Part shown: in pieces, positions 1-12,634 of the stretch | Numbering within the stretch: the first letter of the stretch is position 1 | Layout of the letters: every line of letters starts with the position of its first letter | Assembly: GCA_907163375.1 (NCBI GenBank) | Contig: CAJQUW010010330.1 | Coordinates: 355,668-419,667 of the forward strand | Direction: 5' to 3' | DNA from: Prostheceraeus crozeri | Lineage: Eukaryota > Platyhelminthes > Polycladida > Euryleptidae | DNA length: 64,000 nt | Program-made: the position numbers and the translations under genes | The notes under the pieces: model-generated | Seen by the model: the letters and a program-made list of their open reading frames with translations, nothing else | Databases searched by the model: none | Told to the model about the DNA's origin: nothing

Positions 1-3000
1 ATTTTGGGAGATTGGTGAAAAACGACAGAGTTAGAATTTTGGACGTTTTCGGCTGTAGCGCCAAAACGAAGCATCGGATGGGAAAACGGATTTCAGATTT
101 GGAATCAGCGTCAAATTCTCCATCAACATGGTGAGTTTCAAGTCAATCGGAGAGAAAAAATTTTCGCTGACGTCCCCCCCTCCCCCGGCACCGATCTTCC
201 ACTTTCGCTTCCAGTGGACGGATTTTGTCGTGCAATAGCTCGTTTGAAAGCTAAGAGTGAGACAAATTCACTGAAAGAAGCGGCTTGTTCCTATCTGTCT
301 TCGTTTAGATGTGAGACGCCATTTAAGATTTTGGGAGATTGGTGAAAAAACGACAGAGTCAGAATTTTGGACGTTTTCGGCTGTAGCGCCAAAACGAAGC
401 ATCGGATGGGAAAACGGATTTCAGATTTGGATTCAGCGTCAAATTCTGCATCTGAATGGTGAATTTGAAAGCAATCGGAGAGAAACATTTTCGCTGACGT
501 CCCCCCCTCCCCCGGCACCGATCTTCCACTTTCGCTTCCAGTGGACGGATTTTGTCGTGCAATAGCTCGTTTGAAAGCTAAGAGTGAGACAAATTCACTG
601 AAAGAAGCGGCTTGTTCCTATCTGTCTTCGTTTAGATGTGAGACGCCATTTAAGATTTTGGGAGATTGGTGAAAAAACAACAGAGTCAGAATTTTGGACG
701 TTTTCGGCTGTAGCGCCAAAACGAAGCATCGGATGGGAAAACGGATTTCAGATTTGGAATCAGCGTCAAATTCTCCATCAACATGGTGAGTTTCAAGTCA
801 ATCGGAGAGAAAAAATTTTCGCTGACGTCCCCCCCCTCCCCCGGCACCGATCTTCCACTTTCGCTTCCAGTGGACGGATTTTGTCGTGCAATAGCTCGTT
901 TGAAAGCTAAGAGTGAGACAAATTCACTGAAAGAAGCGGCTTGTTCCTATCTGTCTTCGTTTAGATGTGAGACGCCATTTAAGATTTTGGGAGATTGGTG
1001 AAAAAACAACAGAGTTAGAATTTTGGACGTTTTCGGCTGTAGCGCCAAAACGAAGCATCGGATGGGAAAACGGATTTCAGATTTGGATTCAGCGTCAAAT
1101 TCTCTATCTGTATGGTGAATTTGAAAGCAATCGGAGAGAAAAAATTTTCGCTGACGTCCCCCCCTCCCCCGGCACCGATCTTCCACTTTCGCTTCCAGTG
1201 GACGGATTTTGTCGTGCAATAGCTCGTTTGAAAGCTAAGAGTGAGACAAATTCACTGAAAGAAGCGGCTTGTTCCTATCTGTCTTCGTTTAGATGTGAGA
1301 CGCCATTTAAGATTTTGGGAGATTGGCGAAAAACGACAGAGTTAGAATTTTGGACGTTTTCGGCTGTAGCGCCAAAACGAAGCATCGGATGGGAAAACGG
1401 ATTTCAGATTTGGAATCAGCGTCAAATTCTCCATCAACATGGTGAGTTTCAAGTCAATGGGAGAGAAAAAATTTTCGCTGACGTCCCCCCCCTTCCCCGG
1501 CACCGATCTTCCACTTTCGCTTCCAGTGGACGGATTTTGTCGTGCAATAGCTCGTTTGAAAGCTAAGAGTGAGACAAATTCACTGAAAGAAGCGGCTTGT
1601 TCCTATCTGTCTTCGTTTAGATGTGAGACGCCATTTAAGATTTTGGGAGATTGGCGAAAAACGACAGAGTTAGAATTTTGGACGTTTTCGGCTGTAGCGC
1701 CAAAACGAAGCATCGGATGGGAAAACGGATTTCAGATTTGGATTCAGCGTGAAATTCTGCATCTGAATGGTGACTTTGAAAGCAATCGGAGAGAAACATT
1801 TTCGCTGACGTCCCCCCCTCCCCCGGCACCGATCTTCCACTTTCGCTTCCAGTGGACGGATTTTGTCGTGCAATAGCTCGTTTGAAAGCTAAGAGTGAGA
1901 CAAATTCACTGAAAGAAGCGGCTTGTTCCTATCTGTCTTCGTTTAGATGTGAGACGCCATTTAAGATTTTGGGAGATTGGTGAAAAAACAACAGAGTCAG
2001 AATTTTGGACGTTTTCGGCTGTAGCGCCAAAACGAAGCATCGGATGGGAAAACGGATTTCAGATTTGGAATCAGCGTCAAATTCTCCATCAACATGGTGA
2101 GTTTCAAGTCAATCGGAGAGAAAAAATTTTCGCTGACGTCCCCCCCCTCCCCCGGCACCGATCTTCCACTTTCGCTTCCAGTGGACGGATTTTGTCGTGC
2201 AATAGCTCGTTTGAAAGCTAAGAGTGAGACAAATTCACTGAAAGAAGCGGCTTGTTCCTATCTGTCTTCGTTTAGATGTGAGACGCCATTTAAGATTTTG
2301 GGAGATTGGCGAAAAACGACAGAGTTAGAATTTTGGACGTTTTCGGCTGTAGCGCCAAAACGAAGCATCGGATGGGAAAACGGATTTCAGATTTGGAATC
2401 AGCGTCAAATTCTCTATCTGTATGGTGAGTTTCAAGTCAATCGGAGAGAAAAATTTTCGCTGACGTCCCCCCCTCCCCCGGCACCGATCTTCCACTTTCG
2501 CTTCCAGTGGACGGATTTTGTCGTGCAATAGCTCGTTTGAAAGCTAAGAGTGAGACAAATTCACTGAAAGAAGCGGCTTGTTCCTATCTGTCTTCGTTTA
2601 GATGTGAGACGCCATTTAAGATTTTGGGGGATTGTTGAAAAACGACAGAGTTAGAATTTTGGACGTTTTCGGCTGTAGCGCCAAAACGAAGCATCGGATG
2701 GGAAAACGGATTTCAGATTTGGAATCAGCGTCAAATTCTCCATCAACATGGTGAGTTTCAAGTCAATCGGAGAGAAAAAATTTTCGCTGACGTCCCCCCC
2801 TCCCCCGGCACCGATCTTCCACTTTCGCTTCCAGTGGACGGATTTTGTCGTGCAATAGCTCGTTTGAAAGCTAAGAGTGAGACAAATTCACTGAAAGAAG
2901 CGGCTTGTTCCTATCTGTCTTCGTTTAGATGTGAGACGCCATTTAAGATTTTGGGAGATTGGTGAAAAAACGACAGAGTCAGAATTTTGGACGTTTTCGG

Positions 3001-6000
3001 CTGTAGCGCCAAAACGAAGCATCGGATGGGAAAACGGATTTCAGATTTGGAATCAGCGTGAAATTCTGCATCTGAATGGTGAATTTGAAAGCAATCGGAG
3101 AGAAAAAATTTTCGCTGACGTCCCCCCCTCCCCCGGCACCGATCTTCCACTTTCGCTTCCAGTGGACGGATTTTGTCGTGCAATAGCTCGTTTGAAAGCT
3201 AAGAGTGAGACAAATTCACTGAAAGAAGCGGCTTGTTCCTATCTGTCTTCGTTTAGATGTGAGACGCCATTTAAGATTTTGGGAGATTGGTGAAAAACGA
3301 CAGAGTTAGAATTTTGGACGTTTTCGGCTGTAGCGCCAAAACGAAGCATCGGATGGGAAAACGGATTTCAGATTTGGAATCAGCGTCAAATTCTCTATCA
3401 ACATGGTGAGTTTCAAGTCAATCGGAGAGAAACATTTTCGCTGACGTCCCCCCCTCCCCCGGCACCGATCTTCCACTTTCGCTTCCAGTGGACGGATTTT
3501 GTCGTGCAATAGCTCGTTTGAAAGCTAAGAGTGAGACAAATTCACTGAAAGAAGCGGCTTGTTCCTATCTGTCTTCGTTTAGATGTGAGACGCCATTTAA
3601 GATTTTGGGAGATTGGCGAAAAACGACAGAGTTAGAATTTTGGACGTTTTCGGCTGTAGCGCCAAAACGAAGCATCGGATGGGAAAACGGATTTCAGATT
3701 TGGAATCAGCGTCAAATTCTCCATCAACATGGTGAGTTTCAAGTCAATCGGAGAGAAAAAATTTTCGCTGACGTCCCCCCCTCCCCCGGCACCGATCTTC
3801 CACTTTCGCTTCCAGTGGACGGATTTTGTCGTGCAATAGCTCGTTTGAAAGCTAAGAGTGAGACAAATTCACTGAAAGAAGCGGCTTGTTCCTATCTGTC
3901 TTCGTTTAGATGTGAGACGCCATTTAAGATTTTGGGAGATTGGTGAAAAAACGACAGAGTTAGAATTTTGGACGTTTTCGGCTGTAGCGCCAAAACGAAG
4001 CATCGGATGGGAAAACGGATTTCAGATTTGGATTCAGCGTCAAATTCTGCATCTGAATGGTGAATTTGAAAGCAATCGGAGAGAAACATTTTCGCTGACG
4101 TCCCCCCTCCCCCGGCACCGATCTTCCACTTTCGCTTCCAGTGGACGGATTTTGTCGTGCAATAGCTCGTTTGAAAGCTAAGAGTGAGACAAATTCACTG
4201 AAAGAAGCGGCTTGTTCCTATCTGTCTTCGTTTAGATGTGAGACGCCATTTAAGATTTTGGGAGATTGGTGAAAAAACAACAGAGTCAGAATTTTGGACG
4301 TTTTCGGCTGTAGCGCCAAAACGAAGCATCGGATGGGAAAACGGATTTCAGATTTGGAATCAGCGTCAAATTCTCTATCAACATGGTGAGTTTCAAGTCA
4401 ATCGGAGAGAAAAAATTTTCGCTGACGTCCCCCCCTCCCCCGGCACCGATCTTCCACTTTCGCTTCCAGTGGACGGATTTTGTCGTGCAATAGCTCGTTT
4501 GAAAGCTAAGAGTGAGACAAATTCACTGAAAGAAGCGGCTTGTTCCTATCTGTCTTCGTTTAGATGTGAGACGCCATTTAAGATTTTGGGAGATTGGTGA
4601 AAAAACGACAGAGTTAGAATTTTGGACGTTTTCGGCTGTAGCGCCAAAACGAAGCATCGGATGGGAAAACGGATTTCAGATTTGGAATCAGCGTGAAATT
4701 CTGCATCTGAATGGTGAGTTTCAAGTCAATGGGAGAGAAAAAATTTTCGCTGACGTCCCCCCCTCCCCCGGCACCGATCTTCCACTTTCGCTTCCAGTGG
4801 ACGGATTTTGTCGTGCAATAGCTCGTTTGAAAGCTAAGAGTGAGACAAATTCACTGAAAGAAGCGGCTTGTTCCTATCTGTCTTCGTTTAGATGTGAGAC
4901 GCCATTTAAGATTTTGGGAGATTGGTGAAAAAACGACAGAGTTAGAATTTTGGACGTTTTCGGCTGTAGCGCCAAAACGAAGCATCGGATGGGAAAACGG
5001 ATTTCAGATTTGGAATCAGCGTCAAATTCTCTATCAACATGGTGAGTTTCAAGTCAATCGGAGAGAAAAAATTTTCGCTGACGTCCCCCCCCTCCCCCGG
5101 CACCGATCTTCCACTTTCGCTTCCAGTGGACGGATTTTGTCGTGCAATAGCTCGTTTGAAAGCTAAGAGTGAGACAAATTCACTGAAAGAAGCGGCTTGT
5201 TCCTATCTGTCTTCGTTTAGATGTGAGACGCCATTTAAGATTTTGGGAGATTGACGAAAAACGACAGAGTCAGAATTTTGGACGTTTTCGGCTGTAGCGC
5301 CAAAACGAAGCATCGGATGGGAAAACGGATTTCAGATTTGGAATCAGCGTCAAATTCTGAATCTGAATGGTGAGTTTCAAGTCAATCGGAGAGAAAAAAT
5401 TTTCGCTGACGTCCCCCCCTCCCCCGGCACCGATCTTCCACTTTCGCTTCCAGTGGACGGATTTTGTCGTGCAATAGCTCGTTTGAAAGCTAAGAGTGAG
5501 ACAAATTCACTGAAAGAAGCGGCTTGTTCCTATCTGTCTTCGTTTAGATGTGAGACGCCATTTAAGATTTTGGGAGATTGGTGAAAAAACGACAGAGTCA
5601 GAATTTTGGACGTTTTCGGCTGTAGCGCCAAAACGAAGCATCGGATGGGAAAACGGATTTCAGATTTGGAATCAGCGTCAAATTCTCTATCAACATGGTG
5701 AGTTTCAAGTCAATCGGAGAGAAAAAATTTTCGCTGACGTCCCCCCCTCCCCCGGCACCGATCTTCCACTTTCGCTTCCAGTGGACGGATTTTGTCGTGC
5801 AATAGCTCGTTTGAAAGCTAAGAGTGAGACAAATTCACTGAAAGAAGCGGCTTGTTCCTATCTGTCTTCGTTTAGATGTGAGACGCCATTTAAGATTTTG
5901 GGAGATTGGTGAAAAAACAACAGAGTCAGAATTTTGGACGTTTTCGGCTGTAGCGCCAAAACGAAGCATCGGATGGGAAAACGGATTTCAGATTTGGAAT

Positions 6001-8210
6001 CAGCGTCAAATTCTGCATCTGAATGGTGAATTTGAAAGCAATCGGAGAGAAACATTTTCGCTGACGTCCCCCCCTCCCCCGGCACCGATCTTCCACTTTC
6101 GCTTCCAGTGGACGGATTTTGTCGTGCAATAGCTCGTTTGAAAGCTAAGAGTGAGACAAATTCACTGAAAGAAGCGGCTTGTTCCTATCTGTCTTCGTTT
6201 AGATGTGAGACGCCATTTAAGATTTTGGGAGATTGGTGAAAAAACGACAGAGTTAGAATTTTGGACGTTTTCGGCTGTAGCGCCAAAACGAAGCATCGGA
6301 TGGGAAAACGGATTTCAGATTTGGAATCAGCGTCAAATTCTCTATCAACATGGTGAGTTTCAAGTCAATCGGAGAGAAAAAATTTTCGCTGACGTCCCCC
6401 CCCTCCCCCGGCACCGATCTTCCACTTTCGCTTCCAGTGGACGGATTTTGTCGTGCAATAGCTCGTTTGAAAGCTAAGAGTGAGACAAATTCACTGAAAG
6501 AAGCGGCTTGTTCCTATCTGTCTTCGTTTAGATGTGAGACGCCATTTAAGATTTTGGGAGATTGGTGAAAAAACGACAGAGTTAGAATTTTGGACGTTTT
6601 CGGCTGTAGCGCCAAAACGAAGCATCGGATGGGAAAACGGATTTCAGATTTGGAATCAGCGTCAAATTCTCTATCAACATGGTGAGTTTCAAGTCAATCG
6701 GAGAGAAAAAATTTTCGCTGACGTCCCCCCCCTCCCCCGGCACCGATCTTCCACTTTCGCTTCCAGTGGACGGATTTTGTCGTGCAATAGCTCGTTTGAA
6801 AGCTAAGAGTGAGACAAATTCACTGAAAGAAGCGGCTTGTTCCTATCTGTCTTCGTTTAGATGTGAGACGCCATTTAAGATTTTGGGAGATTGGTGAAAA
6901 AACAACAGAGTCAGAATTTTGGACGTTTTCGGCTGTAGCGCCAAAACGAAGCATCGGATGGGAAAACGGATTTCAGATTTGGATTCAGCGATAAATTCTG
7001 CATCTGAATGGTGAATTTGAAAGCAATCGGAGAGAAAAAATTTTCGCTGACGTCCCCCCCTCCCCCGGCACCGATCTTCCACTTTCGCTTCCAGTGGACG
7101 GATTTTGTCGTGCAATAGCTCGTTTGAAAGCTAAGAGTGAGACAAATTCACTGAAAGAAGCGGCTTGTTCCTATCTGTCTTCGTTTAGATGTGAGACGCC
7201 ATTTAAGATTTTGGGAGATTGGTGAAAAAACAACAGAGTCAGAATTTTGGACGTTTTCGGCTGTAGCGCCAAAATGAAGCATCGGATGGGAAAACGGATT
7301 TCAGATTTGGAATCAGCGTCAAATTCTCCATCAACATGGTGAGTTTCAAGTCAATCGGAGAGAAAAAATTTTCGCTGACGTCCCCCCCCTCCCCCGGCAC
7401 CGATCTTCCACTTTCGCTTCCAGTGGACGGATTTTGTCGTGCAATAGCTCGTTTGAAAGCTAAGAGTGAGACAAATTCACTGAAAGAAGCGGCTTGTTCC
7501 TATCTGTCTTCGTTTAGATGTGAGACGCCATTTAAGATTTTGGGAGATTGGTGAAAAAACGACAGAGTTAGAATTTTGGACGTTTTCGGCTGTAGCGCCA
7601 AAACGAAGCATCGGATGGGAAAACGGATTTCAGATTTGGAATCAGCGTCAAATTCTCTATCAACATGGTGAGTTTCAAGTCAATCGGAGAGAAAAAATTT
7701 TCGCTGACGTCCCCCCCTCCCCCGGCACCGATCTTCCACTTTCGCTTCCAGTGGACGGATTTTGTCGTGCAATAGCTCGTTTGAAAGCTAAGAGTGAGAC
7801 AAATTCACTGAAAGAAGCGGCTTGTTCCTATCTGTCTTCGTTTAGATGTGAGACGCCATTTAAGATTTTGGGAGATTGGTGAAAAAACAACAGAGTCAGA
7901 ATTTTGGACGTTTTCGGCTGTAGCGCCAAAACGAAGCATCGGATGGGAAAACGGATTTCAGATTTGGAATCAGCGTCAAATTCTGCATCTTCATGGTGAG
8001 TTTCAAGTCAATCGGAGAGAAAAAATTTTCGCTGACGTCCCCCCCCCTCCCCCGGCACCGATCTTCCACTTTCGCTTCCAGTGGACGGATTTTGTCGTGC
8101 AATAGCTCGTTTGAAAGCTAAGAGTGAGACAAATTCACTGAAAGAAGCGGCTTGTTCCTATCTGTCTTCGTTTAGATGTGAGACGCCATTTAAGATTTTG
8201 GGAGATTGGT

Positions 8211-8370
8211 GAAAAAACAACAGAGTCAGAATTTTGGACGTTTTCGGCTGTAGCGCCAAAATGAAGCATCGGATGGGAAAACGGATTTCAGATTTGGAAT
8301 CAGCGTCAAATTCTCCATCAACATGGTGAGTTTCAAGTCAATCGGAGAGAAAAAATTTTCAACATTTTTC
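8211..8370 (+). repeat. Shortened satellite unit 1 (~160 bp)
   Basis: The C-run core, spacer and conserved block are missing. AAATTTTC runs directly into AACATTTTTCGAAAAAACG and then the next unit. The unit carries an AAAATGAAGC variant where most units read AAAACGAAGC. The following full unit has CGTCACCCCCCATCCCCC, shared only with the block around 11.3 kb. Confidence 0.9.
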
Positions 8371-10004
8371 GAAAAAACGACAGAGTTAGAATTTTGGACG
8401 TTTTCGGCTGTAGCGCCAAAACGAAGCATCGGATGGGAAAACGGATTTCAGATTTGGAATCAGCGTCAAATTCTCTATCAACATGGTGAGTTTCAAGTCA
8501 ATCGGAGAGAAAAAATTTTCGCTGACGTCACCCCCCATCCCCCGGCACCGATCTTCCACTTTCGCTTCCAGTGGACGGATTTTGTCGTGCAATAGCTCGT
8601 TTGAAAGCTAAGAGTGAGACAAATTCACTGAAAGAAGCGGCTTGTTCCTATCTGTCTTCGTTTAGATGTGAGACGCCATTTAAGATTTTGGGAGATTGGC
8701 GAAAAAACGACAGAGTTAGAATTTTGGACGTTTTCGGCTGTAGCGCCAAAACGAAGCATCGGATGGGAAAACGGATTTCAGATTTGGAATCAGCGTCAAA
8801 TTCTCTATCAACATGGTGAGTTTCAAGTCAATCGGAGAGAAAAAATTTTCGCTGACGTCCCCCCCCCTTCCCCGGCACCGATCTTCCACTTTCGCTTCCA
8901 GTGGACGGATTTTGTCGTGCAATAGCTCGTTTGAAAGCTAAGAGTGAGACAAATTCACTGAAAGAAGCGGCTTGTTCCTATCTGTCTTCGTTTAGATGTG
9001 AGACGCCATTTAAGATTTTGGGAGATTGGTGAAAAAACGACAGAGTTAGAATTTTGGACGTTTTGGGCTGTAGCGCCAAAACGAAGCATCGGATGGGAAA
9101 ACGGATTTCAGATTTGGAATCAGCGTGAAATTCTGCATCTGTATGGTGAGTTTCAAGTCAATCGGAGAGAAAAAATTTTCGCTGACGTCCCCCCCCTCCC
9201 CCGGCACCGATCTTCCACTTTCGCTTCCAGTGGACGGATTTTGTCGTGCAATAGCTCGTTTGAAAGCTAAGAGTGAGACAAATTCACTGAAAGAAGCGGC
9301 TTGTTCCTATCTGTCTTCGTTTAGATGTGAGACGCCATTTAAGATTTTGGGAGATTGGTGAAAAAACGACAGAGTCAGAATTTTGGACGTTTTCGGCTGT
9401 AGCGCCAAAACGAAGCATCGGATGGGAAAACGGATTTCAGATTTGGAATCAGCGTCAAATTCTGCATCTGAATGGTGAGTTTCAAGTCAATCGGAGAGAA
9501 AAAATTTTCGCTGACGTCCCCCCCCTCCCCCGGCACCGATCTTCCACTTTCGCTTCCAGTGGACGGATTTTGTCGTGCAATAGCTCGTTTGAAAGCTAAG
9601 AGTGAGACAAATTCACTGAAAGAAGCGGCTTGTTCCTATCTGTCTTCGTTTAGATGTGAGACGCCATTTAAGATTTTGGGAGATTGGTGAAAAAACAACA
9701 GAGTTAGAATTTTGGACGTTTTCGCCTGTAGCGCCAAAACGAAGCATCGGATGGGAAAACGGATTTCAGATTTGGAATCAGCGTCAAATTCTCTATCAAC
9801 ATGGTGAGTTTCAAGTCAATCGGAGAGAAACATTTTCGCTGACGTCCCCCCCTCCCCCGGCACCGATCTTCCACTTTCGCTTCCAGTGGACGGATTTTGT
9901 CGTGCAATAGCTCGTTTGAAAGCTAAGAGTGAGACAAATTCACTGAAAGAAGCGGCTTGTTCCTATCTGTCTTCGTTTAGATGTGAGACGCCATTTAAGA
10001 TTTT

Positions 10005-10165
10005 GGGACATTGGCGAAAAAACGACAGAGTTAGAATTTTGGACGTTTTGGTGTGTAGCGCCCAAACGAACCATCGGATGAGAAAACGGAGGCCAGATTC
10101 GGATTCAGCGTGAAATTCTGCATCGGTATGGTGAATTTGAACGCAATCGGAGAGAAAAATTTTCG
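10005..10165 (+). repeat. Diverged satellite unit resembling the other element ends
   Basis: This unit has many differences shared with the right TIR of Polinton A and the left TIR of Polinton B: GGGACATTGGCG, ACGGAGGCCAGATTCGGA and GCATCGGTATGG. Surrounding units are near-identical to each other and lack these. It looks like an older unit type surviving in a homogenised array. Confidence 0.8.
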
Positions 10166-10998
10166 CTGACGTCCCCCCCTCCCCCGGCACCGATCTTCCA
10201 CTTTCGCTTCCAGTGGACGGATTTTGTCGTGCAATAGCTCGTTTGAAAGCTAAGAGTGAGACAAATTCACTGAAAGAAGCGGCTTGTTCCTATCTGTCTT
10301 CGTTTAGATGTGAGACGCCATTTAAGATTTTGGGAGATTGGCGAAAAACGACAGAGTTAGAATTTTGGACGTTTTCGGCTGTAGCGCCAAAACGAAGCAT
10401 CGGATGGGAAAACGGATTTCAGATTTGGAATCAGCGTCAAATTCTCCATCAACATGGTGAGTTTCAAGTCAATCGGAGAGAAAAAATTTTCGCTGACGTC
10501 CCCCCCCTCCCCCGGCACCGATCTTCCACTTTCGCTTCCAGTGGACGGATTTTGTCGTGCAATAGCTCGTTTGAAAGCTAAGAGTGAGACAAATTCACTG
10601 AAAGAAGCGGCTTGTTCCTATCTGTCTTCGTTTAGATGTGAGACGCCATTTAAGATTTTGGGAGATTGACGAAAAACGACAGAGTTAGAATTTTGGACGT
10701 TTTCGGCTGTAGCGCCAAAACGAAGCATCGGATGGGAAAACGGATTTCAGATTTGGATTCAGCGATAAATTCTGCATCTGAATGGTGAATTTGAAAGCAA
10801 TCGGAGAGAAAAAATTTTCGCTGACGTCCCCCCCCTTCCCCGGCACCGATCTTCCACTTTCGCTTCCAGTGGACGGATTTTGTCGTGCAATAGCTCGTTT
10901 GAAAGCTAAGAGTGAGACAAATTCACTGAAAGAAGCGGCTTGTTCCTATCTGTCTTCGTTTAGATGTGAGACGCCATTTAAGATTTTGGGAGATTGGT

Positions 10999-11158
10999 GA
11001 AAAAACAACAGAGTCAGAATTTTGGACGTTTTCGGCTGTAGCGCCAAAATGAAGCATCGGATGGGAAAACGGATTTCAGATTTGGAATCAGCGTCAAATT
11101 CTCCATCAACATGGTGAGTTTCAAGTCAATCGGAGAGAAAAAATTTTCAACATTTTTC
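10999..11158 (+). repeat. Shortened satellite unit 2
   Basis: Same junction and same AAAATGAAGC marker as the unit at 8211. Its right-hand neighbour carries the identical rare CGTCACCCCCCATCCCCC tract, so 8.16-8.70 kb and 10.95-11.49 kb are copies of one block, 2788 bp apart (eight full units plus one short unit). Confidence 0.9.
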
Positions 11159-12474
11159 GAAAAAACGACAGAGTTAGAATTTTGGACGTTTTCGGCTGTA
11201 GCGCCAAAACGAAGCATCGGATGGGAAAACGGATTTCAGATTTGGAATCAGCGTCAAATTCTCTATCAACATGGTGAGTTTCAAGTCAATCGGAGAGAAA
11301 AAATTTTCGCTGACGTCACCCCCCATCCCCCGGCACCGATCTTCCACTTTCGCTTCCAGTGGACGGATTTTGTCGTGCAATAGCTCGTTTGAAAGCTAAG
11401 AGTGAGACAAATTCACTGAAAGAAGCGGCTTGTTCCTATCTGTCTTCGTTTAGATGTGAGACGCCATTTAAGATTTTGGGAGATTGGCGAAAAAACGACA
11501 GAGTTAGAATTTTGGACGTTTTGGGCTGTAGCGCCAAAACGAAGCATCGGATGGGAAAACGGATTTCAGATTTGGAATCAGCGTCAAATTCTGCATCGGT
11601 ATGGTGAGTTTCAAGTCAATCGGAGAGAAAAAATTTTCGCTGACGTCCCCCCCCTCCCCCGGCACCGATCTTCCACTTTCGCTTCCAGTGGACGGATTTT
11701 GTCGTGCAATAGCTCGTTTGAAAGCTAAGAGTGAGACAAATTCACTGAAAGAAGCGGCTTGTTCCTATCTGTCTTCGTTTAGATGTGAGACGCCATTTAA
11801 GATTTTGGGAGATTGACGAAAAACGACAGAGTCAGAATTTTGGACGTTTTCGGCTGTAGCGCCAAAACGAAGCATCGGATGGGAAAACGGATTTCAGATT
11901 TGGAATCAGCGTCAAATTCTGCATCTGTATGGTGAATTTGAAAGCAATCGGAGAGAAAAAATTTTCGCTGACGTCCCCCCCCTCCCCCGGCACCGATCTT
12001 CCACTTTCGCTTCCAGTGGACGGATTTTGTCGTGCAATAGCTCGTTTGAAAGCTAAGAGTGAGACAAATTCACTGAAAGAAGCGGCTTGTTCCTATCTGT
12101 CTTCGTTTAGATGTGAGACGCCATTTAAGATTTTGGGAGATTGGTGAAAAAACAACAGAGTCAGAATTTTGGACGTTTTCGGCTGTAGCGCCAAAACGAA
12201 GCATCGGATGGGAAAACGGATTTCAGATTTGGAATCAGCGTCAAATTCTCTATCAACATGGTGAGTTTCAAGTCAATCGGAGAGAAAAAATTTTCGCTGA
12301 CGTCCCCCCCCTCCCCCGGCACCGATCTTCCACTTTCGCTTCCAGTGGACGGATTTTGTCGTGCAATAGCTCGTTTGAAAGCTAAGAGTGAGACAAATTC
12401 ACTGAAAGAAGCGGCTTGTTCCTATCTGTCTTCGTTTAGATGTGAGACGCCATTTAAGATTTTGGGAGATTGGT

Positions 12475-12634
12475 GAAAAAACAACAGAGTCAGAATTTTG
12501 GACGTTTTCGGCTGTAGCGCCAAAATGAAGCATCGGATGGGAAAACGGATTTCAGATTTGGAATCAGCGTCAAATTCTCCATCAACATGGTGAGTTTCAA
12601 GTCAATCGGAGAGAAAAAATTTTCAACATTTTTC
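12475..12634 (+). repeat. Shortened satellite unit 3
   Basis: Same junction and marker as unit 1. Its right-hand neighbour has a different C-run and a TTTCGCCTGTAGC variant, so this copy of the block has diverged slightly. Confidence 0.9.

Noticed and set aside
967-1566. Long open frames throughout the 328-bp array, up to 199 codons, on both strands
   Set aside because: The unit is stop-poor and its period varies 327-329, so frames run on by chance. The same peptide appears in different frames, there is no fixed start or stop, and conservation is explained by repeat homogenisation.
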